Below, piece by piece: positions 47,201 through 55,805 of a stretch of DNA of 64,000 nucleotides. This DNA comes from Aeromicrobium fastidiosum (lineage in GTDB: Bacteria > Actinomycetota > Actinomycetes > Propionibacteriales > Nocardioidaceae): contig NZ_JAGIOG010000001.1 of assembly GCF_017876595.1 (NCBI RefSeq), positions 2,914,001 through 2,978,000 of the forward strand, in the 5' to 3' direction. How positions within the stretch are numbered: the stretch's first letter is position 1; every line of letters starts with the position of its first letter. Below the pieces are notes generated by a model, which had not been told where the DNA came from, did no database searches, and worked only from the letters and a program-made list of their open reading frames with translations. The position numbers and the translations under genes were made by a program.

Positions 47201-48172
47201 ATGGCCGAGCGCAAGACCGAGAGGTTGATGAACCTCATCTTCGCGTTGCTGGTCAGTCGCCAGTACCTGACGAAGGAACAGATCCGCGAGTCGATCGCCG
47301 ACTACCGCGACTCGACTCCCCAGGCGTTCGACCGCAAGTTCGAGCGCGACAAGGAGGAGCTGCGTGAGCTGGGCATCAACGTCGAGACCGGGTCGATCGA
47401 CAAGTACTTCAACGACGAGCCGGGCTACCGCATACGCCGCGACGAGGCAGAGCTGCCCGATCTCGAGCTGACGCGTGAGGAGGCCGCGGTCATCGGCCTG
47501 GCCACCCAGGTCTGGGAGCACGCCGGTCTGGCCAGCGAGTCGACCACGGCGCTGGTCAAGCTCAAGGCGATCGGTGTCGACGTCGACACCAGCGTCCTGC
47601 GCATGGCCGAGCCGCGGCTGTCGACCGACGAGCCGTCCTTCGACGCGATGTGGGACGCCGCGACCCGCCGCATCCCCATCGCGTTCCACTACGCCCGGCC
47701 GGGAGCCGAGGCCATGGAGCGGCACCTGCAGCCCTGGGGCATCCTCTCGTGGCACGACCGCTGGTACGTCGGAGGTCATGACCTCGACCGGGGCGCGCCG
47801 CGCATCTTCCGGCTGTCGCGCGTCATCGGCGAGGTGACGACCGAGGGCGAGCCCGGCTCGTACGACGTGCCCGAGGGCGTCGACATGAAGACCATCGCGC
47901 GTGAGCTCTTCCCGCCCGAGCCCGAGACGGCGGCCGTCCTCCACGTCCGCACCGGTCGCGGGCAGTCGCTGCGCCGCATCGCCGAGAAGGTCACCCCGCT
48001 GGGCGACGGCATCGACGAGGTGCACCTGCGCTACTCGTCCCCCTGGGAGCTCGCCTCCGAGGTCGCCTCCCACGGTCCCGACGTCGTCGTCGTGTCGCCG
48101 CGGGACGTGCGCGACGCGGTCGTCCACCGACTCACCGCGGCCGTCTCCGGACGCCTGGAGGGACGGTCATGA
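47201..48172 (+). CDS. pafB: PafB, WYL-domain DNA-damage regulator subunit
   Basis: 323 residues. N-terminal winged helix ('ERLMNLIFALLVSRQYLTKEQIRESIADY', 'RKFERDKEELRELGI') and a WYL domain (about 140-235, 'HLQPWGILSWHDRWYVGGHDLDRGAPRIFRLSRV'), then a C-terminal extension. With PafC it forms the activator of the LexA-independent DNA-damage response in mycobacteria (bound to promoters with TGTC at -26). It has no clear ribosome site: the stretch before the ATG is CCTCCTCCT. Coupled to pafC. Confidence 0.95.
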   Translation: MAERKTERLMNLIFALLVSRQYLTKEQIRESIADYRDSTPQAFDRKFERDKEELRELGINVETGSIDKYFNDEPGYRIRRDEAELPDLELTREEAAVIGLATQVWEHAGLASESTTALVKLKAIGVDVDTSVLRMAEPRLSTDEPSFDAMWDAATRRIPIAFHYARPGAEAMERHLQPWGILSWHDRWYVGGHDLDRGAPRIFRLSRVIGEVTTEGEPGSYDVPEGVDMKTIARELFPPEPETAAVLHVRTGRGQSLRRIAEKVTPLGDGIDEVHLRYSSPWELASEVASHGPDVVVVSPRDVRDAVVHRLTAAVSGRLEGRS

Positions 48173-49143
48173 GCCGCTCACGGCAACAGGTCGTGCGCAT
48201 GCTGGCCCTCGTGCCGTACCTGCAGGGCAATGACGGCGTCCCCGTCAACGAGGTGGCCGCCGAGTTTGGCGTCACGCCCAAGGTCATCCGCGACGACCTG
48301 CGGCTGCTGATGTACACCGGCACGGGGGAGTACGCAGGCGAGCTCATCGACTTCGACCTGACGGCGCTCGAGCAGGACGGCATCGTCCACATCCGCGATG
48401 CGGAGTTCATGACCCGTCCGCTGCGCATCAGCGCGCGTGAGGGCATCGCCCTGATCGTCGCGCTGCGCACGCTGCGGGCGTCCGCCAGCGGCCTCGAGGT
48501 CGACGTCATCGACAGTGCCCTGGCCAAGCTCGAGAGCGCCGTCGGCGACACCGTCTCGGCGTCGGTCGACGTGCTGCTCGACAAGGTCGACCCCGCGATC
48601 CACGGGACGATCGTCGAGGCCCTCACGGGCCGCAAGCGGCTCGCGTTGACCTATGCGACGGCTTCGCGCGACGAGCGGTCCGATCGCGACGTCGACCCCA
48701 AGCGACTGTTCACCGAGCAGGGCAAGCTCTACCTCGAGGCCTACTGCCTCAAGGTAGAGGACATGCGGTTCTTCCGCCTCGACCGCATCGTCTCGGCGGA
48801 CGTGCTCGCGGTCGACGCCGAGGACCACGACGACGCCCCGCGCGATCTGTCCGAGGGGTTCTTCACGGTGGGGGAGGAGACCCCGTTCGTCGTGGTCGAT
48901 CTCCACCCCAAGGCGCACTGGCTGACCGAGTACTACCAGGTCGACCTCGTCTCGCAGGACGACGACGGCATCTGGCGGGCCAAGATCTACGGGGCCGACT
49001 GGTCGTGGCTGCGCCGGCTCGTGCTCCGCAACGCCGGCAGCGTCTCGGTGATCGAACCGGACACACTGCGTTCACAGGTGGTTGACGACGCCCGGCTGGC
49101 CCTGCAGGCGTACAGTGATGACGTCGTCCCTAAGGAGTCATGA
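48169..49143 (+). CDS. pafC: PafC, partner of PafB
   Basis: 324 residues. 'SRQQVVRMLALVPYLQGNDGVPVNEVAAEFGVTPKVIRDDLRLLMYTG' is the winged helix and 'YLEAYCLKVEDMRFFRLDRIV' the WYL-domain end. In some actinobacteria PafB and PafC are fused; here they are separate, with a 4-base overlap (48169-48172). The tatA start overlaps its stop. PafBC's likely targets in this window are listed as RecA-NDp elements. Confidence 0.95.
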   Translation: MSRSRQQVVRMLALVPYLQGNDGVPVNEVAAEFGVTPKVIRDDLRLLMYTGTGEYAGELIDFDLTALEQDGIVHIRDAEFMTRPLRISAREGIALIVALRTLRASASGLEVDVIDSALAKLESAVGDTVSASVDVLLDKVDPAIHGTIVEALTGRKRLALTYATASRDERSDRDVDPKRLFTEQGKLYLEAYCLKVEDMRFFRLDRIVSADVLAVDAEDHDDAPRDLSEGFFTVGEETPFVVVDLHPKAHWLTEYYQVDLVSQDDDGIWRAKIYGADWSWLRRLVLRNAGSVSVIEPDTLRSQVVDDARLALQAYSDDVVPKES

Positions 49144-49382
49144 TGTTCCGTCAGATCGGTCCCACCGAGATCCTGATCGTCCTGGGAGTCGTGCTCCTGC
49201 TGTTCGGCGGCAAGAAGCTCCCCGAACTCGCGCGCGGTTCAGGCAAGGCCCTGCGCATCTTCAAGTCCGAGGTCAAGGCCATGAACGACGACGACGAGCA
49301 GCCCGAGACGAAGCCGGTCCGTCCGGCGTCGCTCGAGGCCGTCGAAGCCGCCGAGGCCGACAAGAAGCGCGAACAGGCCTGA
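49140..49382 (+). CDS. tatA: Twin-arginine translocase subunit TatA
   Basis: 80 residues: N-terminal helix 'IGPTEILIVLGVVLLLFGGKKLPELARGSGKALRIFKSEVKAM' (membrane helix followed by an amphipathic helix with FGGKKLPEL) and an acidic disordered tail. It forms the Tat pore for folded proteins with TatC. The ATG at 49140 overlaps pafC's stop; a second ATG at 49143 is possible. Same position as in M. tuberculosis. Confidence 0.95.
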   Translation: MMFRQIGPTEILIVLGVVLLLFGGKKLPELARGSGKALRIFKSEVKAMNDDDEQPETKPVRPASLEAVEAAEADKKREQA

Positions 49383-49385
49383 CGC

Positions 49386-50243
49386 TTGGCGCTGACCAGC
49401 GGCAAGCCTGCTCCCGCACCGGGCGGCTCGATGCCGCTCATGGAACACCTGCGTGAGCTGCGCACGCGACTGACCCGTGGGGTCCTGGCGATCCTGCTGG
49501 GCACCATCGCCGCGTGGATCGCGTACGAGCCGATCCTCGACTTCCTCACCCAGCCGTACAACGACATCCGCCCGCTGCTGGCCGATCGGGGCATCGAGAC
49601 CGATATCGTCATCACGGGCATCGGCGGAGCATTCCAGTTCCAGCTCAAGATCTCGCTGGTCGTCGGCATCCTGATCTCCAGCCCGCTGTGGCTGTGGCAG
49701 ATCTGGGCGTTCGTGCTGCCGGCCATGCACCGCAACGAGAAGAAGTGGGCCGCGCTGCTCACCGCGGCGGGCGCGCCGTTGTTCGTCGGTGGTGCCGCCC
49801 TGGCCTACGTCGTGCTGCCCAAGGCGATGGACGTCCTGATCGGCTTCGTGCCCGAGGGATTCGGCTCTCTGGTCACGGGCGCGGAGTACTTCGACTTCAT
49901 CATCCGGATGATGCTGGTGTTCGGCGTCGCCGCGGAGATTCCTCTCATCGTGGTGATCCTCAACCGCATCGGCGCGGTCAGTGCCGTCCAGCTGGCCAAT
50001 GCCCGGCCGTGGACCATCATCAGCATCTTCGTGTTCGCGGCCGTGGCCACGCCCACGACCGACCCGCTGACGATGCTGTTCCTCGCCGCGCCGATGGTCG
50101 TGCTGTACCTGATCTCCGAGGTCATCGCCAAGCTCACCGACCGCAAGCGTCGCAAGATCGCCGATGCCGGTGTCGCCGACGACGAGGCCGCACCCATCGA
50201 CGGTCCGGCCGAGCTCGGCGGCCCGTCCGACCTGCGCGACTGA
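49386..50243 (+). CDS. tatC: Twin-arginine translocase subunit TatC
   Basis: 285 residues, six helices. 'PLMEHLRELRTRLTRGVLA' (N-terminal signature, near residue 16), 'LEISSPLWLWQIWAFVLP'-type region (LISSPLWLWQIW) and 'TPTTDPLTMLFLAAPMVVLYL' are typical. It recognises the twin-Arg signal peptide. The TTG at 49386 lies 3 bases after tatA; an ATG at 49431 (MPLMEHL) is the other start option and gives the usual N-terminus. Confidence 0.94.
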   Translation: MALTSGKPAPAPGGSMPLMEHLRELRTRLTRGVLAILLGTIAAWIAYEPILDFLTQPYNDIRPLLADRGIETDIVITGIGGAFQFQLKISLVVGILISSPLWLWQIWAFVLPAMHRNEKKWAALLTAAGAPLFVGGAALAYVVLPKAMDVLIGFVPEGFGSLVTGAEYFDFIIRMMLVFGVAAEIPLIVVILNRIGAVSAVQLANARPWTIISIFVFAAVATPTTDPLTMLFLAAPMVVLYLISEVIAKLTDRKRRKIADAGVADDEAAPIDGPAELGGPSDLRD

Positions 50244-50246
50244 CCT

Positions 50247-51128
50247 GTGCGCCTCGCCCTCGTCGTCAATCCGGCGTCCGGACGGCGACGCGCGCCCGCC
50301 ATCGCGGATCGCGTCGCTGGGCGGCTGGCTCGCGCCGGGCACAACATCCAGCTGATCGAGGGGTCCGACGGTCCGTCGGCGCTCCGACTGCTCCGGCAGG
50401 CGATCGACACGGGCGTCGACGGTGTCGTGGTCGTGGGCGGGGACGGAGCAGTCCACGACGTCCTCGACCTCGTGGCCGGCACCGAGCTCGTGCTCGGACT
50501 CGTCCCCGCCGGAACCGGCAACGACACGGCCCGTGCGCTCGGCATCCCGACCAAGGACGTCGACGGAGCGATCGACGTGCTGCTGGCCGGACACGTGCGG
50601 ACGATCGACCTCGCTCGCACGGGCACCACCGACGTCGTGACGGTGATCGCCTCGGGATTCGACTCCAAGGTCAACGAGCGCGCCAACGACATGACGTGGC
50701 CCCGCGGCAACATGCGCTACAACTTGGCGATCGTGGCCGAGCTGCGCGCGTTCGAGCCGCTGGAGTTCACGCTGACGCTCGACGGCAGCACGATCCAGCG
50801 CGAGGCGATGCTCGTGGCCGTCGGCAACGGACCGTCGTTCGGCGGTGGCCTGCGCATCTGCGAGGGTGCCGTGATCGACGACGGCCTGCTCGACGTCGTC
50901 GTCATCAATCCCGTCAGCAAGGGCAAGCTGCTGCGCGTGTTCCCGCAGCTCTACCGCGGCACCCACGTCCGTCTGCCGGAGTTCGAGCGCCACCTGGTGC
51001 GCGAGGTGACGCTGTCGTCGCCGGGCATCGTCGCCTACGGCGACGGCGAACGGCTCGGGCCGCTGCCGCTCACCACGACCGTCCGACCGGGCGCGTTGCA
51101 CGTCCTCGTGCCTCGCCCGCCCGCGTAG
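50247..51128 (+). CDS. Diacylglycerol kinase-family protein (YegS/DagK-like)
   Basis: 293 residues. 'LALVVNPASGRR' at the N-terminus, the phosphate-binding 'VVVGGDGAVHDVLD' (near residue 62) and 'LVPAGTGNDTARAL' are the family motifs, with 'GNGPSFGGGLRICEGAVIDDGLLDVVVINP' in the C-terminal half. It phosphorylates diacylglycerol, sphingosine-type lipids or related. It begins 3 bases after tatC. Its stop TAG (51126-51128) forms the start of the helY -10 hexamer. Confidence 0.9.
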   Translation: MRLALVVNPASGRRRAPAIADRVAGRLARAGHNIQLIEGSDGPSALRLLRQAIDTGVDGVVVVGGDGAVHDVLDLVAGTELVLGLVPAGTGNDTARALGIPTKDVDGAIDVLLAGHVRTIDLARTGTTDVVTVIASGFDSKVNERANDMTWPRGNMRYNLAIVAELRAFEPLEFTLTLDGSTIQREAMLVAVGNGPSFGGGLRICEGAVIDDGLLDVVVINPVSKGKLLRVFPQLYRGTHVRLPEFERHLVREVTLSSPGIVAYGDGERLGPLPLTTTVRPGALHVLVPRPPA

Positions 51129-51137
51129 GCTGGAGCC

Positions 51138-53864
51138 ATGAGCAGCCCGGCGGAGAAGTACGCACAGTCCCGCACGAGCAGGCAGTATCCGCACCTGGCC
51201 GAGTTCCGCGGGCTCTACGACTTCGGGCTCGACGGCTTCCAGGTCGAGGCGTGCAAGGTCGTCGAGGACGGGCACGGCGTCCTGGTCGCCGCACCCACCG
51301 GATCCGGCAAGACCCTGGTGGGCGAGTTCGCGGTGCACCTCGCCCTGCAGACCGGCCGCAAGTGCTTCTACACGACCCCCATCAAGGCGCTGTCGAACCA
51401 GAAGTTCACCGACCTGGTCGAGCGCTACGGGGCCGAGAACGTCGGTCTGCTGACCGGTGACAACACGATCAACGGCGAGGCGCCGATCGTCGTCATGACC
51501 ACCGAGGTGCTGCGCAACATGCTGTACGCCGGCTCGCGGACGCTCGACACGCTCGGCTACGTCGTGATGGACGAGGTGCACTACCTCGCCGATCGCACGC
51601 GCGGAGCGGTCTGGGAGGAGGTCATCATCCACCTGGCTGAGTCGGTGTCGGTCGTGGCGCTCTCGGCGACGGTGTCGAACGCTGAGGAGTTCGGCGACTG
51701 GCTCACCGCGGTGCGGGGTGACACCGTCACGATCGTCGAGGAGCGTCGGCCGATCCCGCTGCACCAGCACGTGCTGGTCGGACGGAAGATGTTCCCGCTG
51801 TTCGAGCCCAGCCCCGACGACCGAGGCGTGGAGGTCAACAAGGCGCTCGAGCGTCTGGCCCGCGAGGACTGGCAGCTGACCCGCACGATGCGGGGGCACA
51901 AGGCCAAGGGCGGACGCCGGCCTCAGAGCCGCAACCGCACGCCCAGCCGGGTCGACGTCGTCGAACGCCTCGACGCCGAGGGCCTGCTGCCCGCCATCAC
52001 CTTCGTGTTCAGCCGCGCGGGCTGCGCCGCCGCGGTGCAGCAGTGCCTCGACGCGCGGCTCTCGCTCACCACGCCCGAGGAGCAGGCTGAGATCACGGCG
52101 TTCGTCGACGCCGCCTGCGCCCACCTGCCCGAGGCAGACCTGCACGTGCTGGGCTTCTACGAGTTCCGCGACGGCCTGGCCCGCGGCATCGCGGCGCACC
52201 ATGCCGGCATGCTGCCGACGTTCAAGGAGTGCGTCGAGGACCTGTTCAGCGCCGGCTTCGTCAAGGTCATCTTCGCGACCGAGACCCTCGCGCTGGGCAT
52301 CAACATGCCGGCCCGGTCGGTCGTCATCGAGAAGCTCTCGAAGTGGAACGGCGAGACGCACGCCAACATCACGCCGGGGGAGTACACCCAGCTGACGGGC
52401 CGCGCCGGGCGCCGCGGCATCGACGTCGAGGGGCACGGCGTCGTGCTCTGGCAGCCAGGCCTCGACCCCAAGCAGGTCGCCGGCCTGGCCAGCACCCGCA
52501 CGTATCCGCTCAACTCCTCCTTCCACCCCTCCTACAACATGGCCGTCAACCTGGTCGGCCAGGTGGGCCGCGGTGTGGCCCGTGAGCTGCTCGAGCAGTC
52601 GTTCGCCCAGTTCCAGGCCGATCGGGCGGTCGTCGGCATGGCGCGCACGATCCGCAAGGCCGACGACACGCTCGAGGGATACCGCGAGAACGTCGTGTGC
52701 GACCGCGGCGACTTCATGGAGTACGCGTCGCTGCGCCGCGAGCTCACCGACATCGAGGCGTCCGGCTCGAAGGCCAGGCGGCAGTCCGAGCGCGAGGACG
52801 TCGCGCGGTCGCTGGTCACGCTGCGACCGGGCGACGTCATCCACGTCCCGGTCGGCAAGTACGCCGGCATCGCCGTCGTGCTCGACCCGGGCCGTGTCAC
52901 CGACACCGAGGGACCACGCCCCATGGTGCTGACGGCGAGCCGCAACGCCCGGCGACTCGCGATGATCGACTTCACGGTGCCGGTCGTCCCGCTGACCACG
53001 ATGCGCATCCCCAAGTCGTTCAACGCCCGCAACCCCCAGTCCCGCCGCGATCTCGCCTCGGCCCTGCGTCAGCGCGCCGACGGCGTCGCGTGGCAGCAGG
53101 AGAAGCGCAACCGGGCGCAGCCGTCCCGCGAGGACCCGCGCATCGGCGCGATCCGCGAGAAGATCCGCGACCACCCCTGCCACCAGTGCCCCGACCGCGA
53201 GAAGCACGCACGCTGGGCCGAGCGCTACCTCAAGCTCGAGCGAGACACCCAGAACCAGCGGGGACGCATCGAGCAGCGCACCAACACCGTGGCCCGCCAG
53301 TTCGACCGCGTGTGCGAGGTGCTCGACGTCCTGGGCTACCTCGACGGCGACGAAGTGACGGCCGACGGCAAGAAGCTCAAGCGGCTCTACAGCGATGTCG
53401 ACCTGCTCGTCAGCGAGTGCCTGCGCAAGCACGTGTGGGACGGGCTCGACGCCGCCGAGCTCGCCGCCGTCGTGAGCGGCCTGACCTACCAGTCGCGCAT
53501 GGCCGAGGACGTGCCGGCACCACGGCTGCCGACCCAGCACGTGCGGGAGGTCGCCGCCACGATGTCCGGGTTGTGTACCGATCTCCAGCAGCTCGAGCGC
53601 GAGCACCGGGTCAAGTTCCTGCACCAGCCCGACTTCGGCTTCTCGCAGGCCGTCTGGCAGTGGTGCAACGACGCGACGCTCGACGACGTCCTCGGCGAGA
53701 TGGACCTCGCGGCCGGCGACTTCGTGCGGGCCATGAAGCAGCTCATCGACGTCACCGCACAGATCGCCGATGCCGCCGGTGCCGGACCGCTGCGCGACAC
53801 CGCCCGCGATTCGCTCGACCTGCTGCGCCACGGCGTCGTGAGCTACACCAGCATGAACGCGTGA
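51138..53864 (+). CDS. helY: DEAD/DEVH-box helicase HelY (Ski2/Mtr4-like)
   Basis: 908 residues: RecA-like domains with Walker A 'APTGSGKT' (near 50), 'DEVH' box in 'VMDEVHYLADRT' (near 138), 'LSATVSNAEEFGDW', and 'TGRAGRRGIDVEG' (near 420). The C-terminal part (about 600-908) carries the DUF3516/DSHCT helix bundle. Family members unwind RNA or act on RNA-DNA. TAGGCT ends 6 bases before the ATG. It is followed convergently by a membrane protein gene. Confidence 0.93.
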   Translation: MSSPAEKYAQSRTSRQYPHLAEFRGLYDFGLDGFQVEACKVVEDGHGVLVAAPTGSGKTLVGEFAVHLALQTGRKCFYTTPIKALSNQKFTDLVERYGAENVGLLTGDNTINGEAPIVVMTTEVLRNMLYAGSRTLDTLGYVVMDEVHYLADRTRGAVWEEVIIHLAESVSVVALSATVSNAEEFGDWLTAVRGDTVTIVEERRPIPLHQHVLVGRKMFPLFEPSPDDRGVEVNKALERLAREDWQLTRTMRGHKAKGGRRPQSRNRTPSRVDVVERLDAEGLLPAITFVFSRAGCAAAVQQCLDARLSLTTPEEQAEITAFVDAACAHLPEADLHVLGFYEFRDGLARGIAAHHAGMLPTFKECVEDLFSAGFVKVIFATETLALGINMPARSVVIEKLSKWNGETHANITPGEYTQLTGRAGRRGIDVEGHGVVLWQPGLDPKQVAGLASTRTYPLNSSFHPSYNMAVNLVGQVGRGVARELLEQSFAQFQADRAVVGMARTIRKADDTLEGYRENVVCDRGDFMEYASLRRELTDIEASGSKARRQSEREDVARSLVTLRPGDVIHVPVGKYAGIAVVLDPGRVTDTEGPRPMVLTASRNARRLAMIDFTVPVVPLTTMRIPKSFNARNPQSRRDLASALRQRADGVAWQQEKRNRAQPSREDPRIGAIREKIRDHPCHQCPDREKHARWAERYLKLERDTQNQRGRIEQRTNTVARQFDRVCEVLDVLGYLDGDEVTADGKKLKRLYSDVDLLVSECLRKHVWDGLDAAELAAVVSGLTYQSRMAEDVPAPRLPTQHVREVAATMSGLCTDLQQLEREHRVKFLHQPDFGFSQAVWQWCNDATLDDVLGEMDLAAGDFVRAMKQLIDVTAQIADAAGAGPLRDTARDSLDLLRHGVVSYTSMNA

Positions 53865-53867
53865 TGT

Positions 53868-54428
53868 TCAGCTATCGTCGCGGTGCAGGATCTCGTCTCT
53901 GCTCGACGTGAGCAGCTTGATGCGGTGCCGGATAGTTCTGGGCGTCAGCCACTGACCTGCCAGTAGGGCCAGGAAGATCCCCGTGGCCAGCAACCACCAC
54001 GGACTGTCTGCCACGAAGACGATCGACGCTACCGTCAGCGCCGCGAAGAGGACTGAGCCGAAGGTGCGCTGCCTGAGGTTGGCGTCCAGCTGATGGGTTG
54101 CGGCGCGCAAAGCAGCTGCACGGAGCTCCGGATCTACTGGGACAGGCCCACGCCTCGATGCCCGCATCACGGCGCTGACCTGATGCGGGGAGATGTCGCC
54201 GATCGCCGACCGTTGCCGACGTGCTTGACGAGCCGTCACAGGACCCATGAAGGCCCCGAAGATCACTCCGCCGACAAGGCCCCCCAAGGCGCTGGAGGCG
54301 ACACCGCCCGACTCGGCGACGAGTGAGTACAACGTCATAGCGGTGCCATAGATCGATCCGAAGACCAGCGACAGCACCCACCACGAGGAGTGAATCAGAC
54401 GATTGCGCACCGCTTGAGTGTTTCTCAC
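53868..54428 (-). CDS. Small membrane protein
   Basis: 186 residues with four hydrophobic segments ('HSSWWVLSLVFGSIYGTAMTLY', 'LGGLVGGVIFGAFMGPV', 'RTFGSVLFAALTVASIVFVA', 'WWLLATGIFLALLAGQW') and charged loops ('ARQARRQRSAIGD', 'VSAVMRASRRGP'). No family recognised. The GTG at 54428 is used; GTG at 54410, with AACACT 6 bases before it, is an equally good leaderless start. A terminator hairpin (54440-54457) of the upstream DUF222 gene separates them. Confidence 0.68.
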   Translation of the reverse strand: MRNTQAVRNRLIHSSWWVLSLVFGSIYGTAMTLYSLVAESGGVASSALGGLVGGVIFGAFMGPVTARQARRQRSAIGDISPHQVSAVMRASRRGPVPVDPELRAAALRAATHQLDANLRQRTFGSVLFAALTVASIVFVADSPWWLLATGIFLALLAGQWLTPRTIRHRIKLLTSSRDEILHRDDS

Positions 54429-54439
54429 GTGACTCAGAT

Positions 54440-54457
54440 GCCAGCGTCCGGGCTGGC
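54440..54457 (-). terminator. Hairpin after the second DUF222 gene
   Basis: GCCAGC-GTCCGG-GCTGGC (plus strand) is a perfect 6-base stem, 30 bases after the DUF222 stop (54487) in that gene's direction. It should end that transcript before the membrane protein gene. Confidence 0.65.
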
Positions 54458-54486
54458 TTTGTGTGGTGTTTCTGCTTGAGTGCTCC

Positions 54487-55731
54487 TTATTGGCGCAGGT
54501 GCCCGAGGTCTCGTCCGGGCAGGACGGGTGGTGGGGTCGACGTGTACGTGTGGCCGGTGGGGGTGGTCCACTTCGTGATCTTGCCGTCTCCGGTGACCTG
54601 CCATCCGGGTTGGTGCTTGATGGTGTGGGACCTCTTGCAGAGGCCTTGGGCGTTGTCGGCGATGGAGGGGCCGGCGTGTTGGTGGGATCGGATGTGGTCG
54701 TCGTCGCGGATTGCGAGGTCGCATCCGGGTTGGCGGCAGTACTTGTCACGGGCTCGGACGTGGGCCGATGTGGTGCGGTCGAAGCGGCGGCGGCGCTTCT
54801 CACGCACGAGCAGGGTGCCGTCGACGGGGTCGACCAGCAACCGGCGGACCGACGCGGTCTTGGCTCTGGCGATGATGTCGTCGGCGACATCAGGCGCGAT
54901 GGGCCCGTAACCGGTCAGCTCGACCGGGGTGTCGCCATCGGGCCCCGCCAGGAGGGTCTTGGCGTCAAGCACGAGCTGCAGCTCGACATCGGCACCGTCG
55001 GCATAGGCCAGGCCGGTGACTCGCTCGACCAGTGTCTGGCACATGATCTGGCCACGGGTGCGGGGGTCACCGGTCGACCGGAGACCTGTGGCCCAGTCGT
55101 CCAGCGTCTTGTACGCCGCAAGGATCTGTTCGGCCGGGCCACGCACAATCATCGTCGCGACCCCATCAGCCTCAGGGGCCATCGTCACCCTCGCGTCGGC
55201 ACGGTTACGACGCGACCGCTCGTACGCGGCCTCAGCATCGATGCCGATCACGACACGTGCGGCGCACTGACGTGCCTGCACGGTCGTCATCCCGACGATC
55301 TTGCCGGCGATTTCCGCATCGGCCACGACCATGTCGTCGACGTGCAGGCTCTGGGTCTCGCGGGCGACGGCGCGGGCGGTGGCCTCGCTGATCGTCCCGT
55401 CAGCGAACAGGGCGAACACCTGCGGCAACCGGTCCATGCCCATGGCGAGCTCGAGCTGGGTACCAGCTGCAGTCGGGCCGATCATCCGGGCCATCGAGAC
55501 CTCGCCGATCACCGACAGGCACGGATCACCAGCACCGACCATCAGCTGGGTGCGTTCGTCGAGCAGCGCGACGATCTGCCGGACCTGCTCAGCCTGCGCC
55601 GCCCGCGCAGCACGGTCGAGGGCCTTGATCGCCTCGACCCGCTCATGGCCAGCCTCGATCACCGGCAGAGCGTCGAAGTCGAAACCACGCACCTCATCCA
55701 GGACCCGTCCCGGTGCCATGGTCTCGAACAT
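54487..55731 (-). CDS. DUF222 / HNH endonuclease domain protein, second copy
   Basis: 414 residues: long helical DUF222 region (about 30-300) and C-terminal HNH ('RARDKYCRQPGCDLAIRDDDHIRSHQHAGPS', 'QGLCKRSHTIKHQPGW', about 335-395). The last His pair is SH, the variant often seen in this family. Only distantly similar to the copy at 4595-5764, yet the promoter sequences are almost the same: GTCTAGGTTGGAGGTATG against GTCTAGGTTGGATGTATG. A RecA-NDp element lies just upstream. Confidence 0.9.
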   Translation of the reverse strand: MFETMAPGRVLDEVRGFDFDALPVIEAGHERVEAIKALDRAARAAQAEQVRQIVALLDERTQLMVGAGDPCLSVIGEVSMARMIGPTAAGTQLELAMGMDRLPQVFALFADGTISEATARAVARETQSLHVDDMVVADAEIAGKIVGMTTVQARQCAARVVIGIDAEAAYERSRRNRADARVTMAPEADGVATMIVRGPAEQILAAYKTLDDWATGLRSTGDPRTRGQIMCQTLVERVTGLAYADGADVELQLVLDAKTLLAGPDGDTPVELTGYGPIAPDVADDIIARAKTASVRRLLVDPVDGTLLVREKRRRRFDRTTSAHVRARDKYCRQPGCDLAIRDDDHIRSHQHAGPSIADNAQGLCKRSHTIKHQPGWQVTGDGKITKWTTPTGHTYTSTPPPVLPGRDLGHLRQ

Positions 55732-55760
55732 ACCTCCAACCTAGACGCCACCACCGACAG
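55732..55760 (-). promoter_or_regulatory. RecA-NDp (PafBC-type) promoter of DUF222 gene
   Basis: On the minus strand CTGTCGGTG (55760-55752), then exactly 8 bases, then TAGGTT (55743-55738), GGAGGT and the ATG. The 9-mer is identical to that of the RecB-family nuclease promoter and differs from the consensus TTGTCRGTG at one position. Confidence 0.75.
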
Positions 55761-55805
55761 AAAAACTCTGCCATCCCAGCGCTTTCCACACCTCGAGAAA
55801 AGGAG

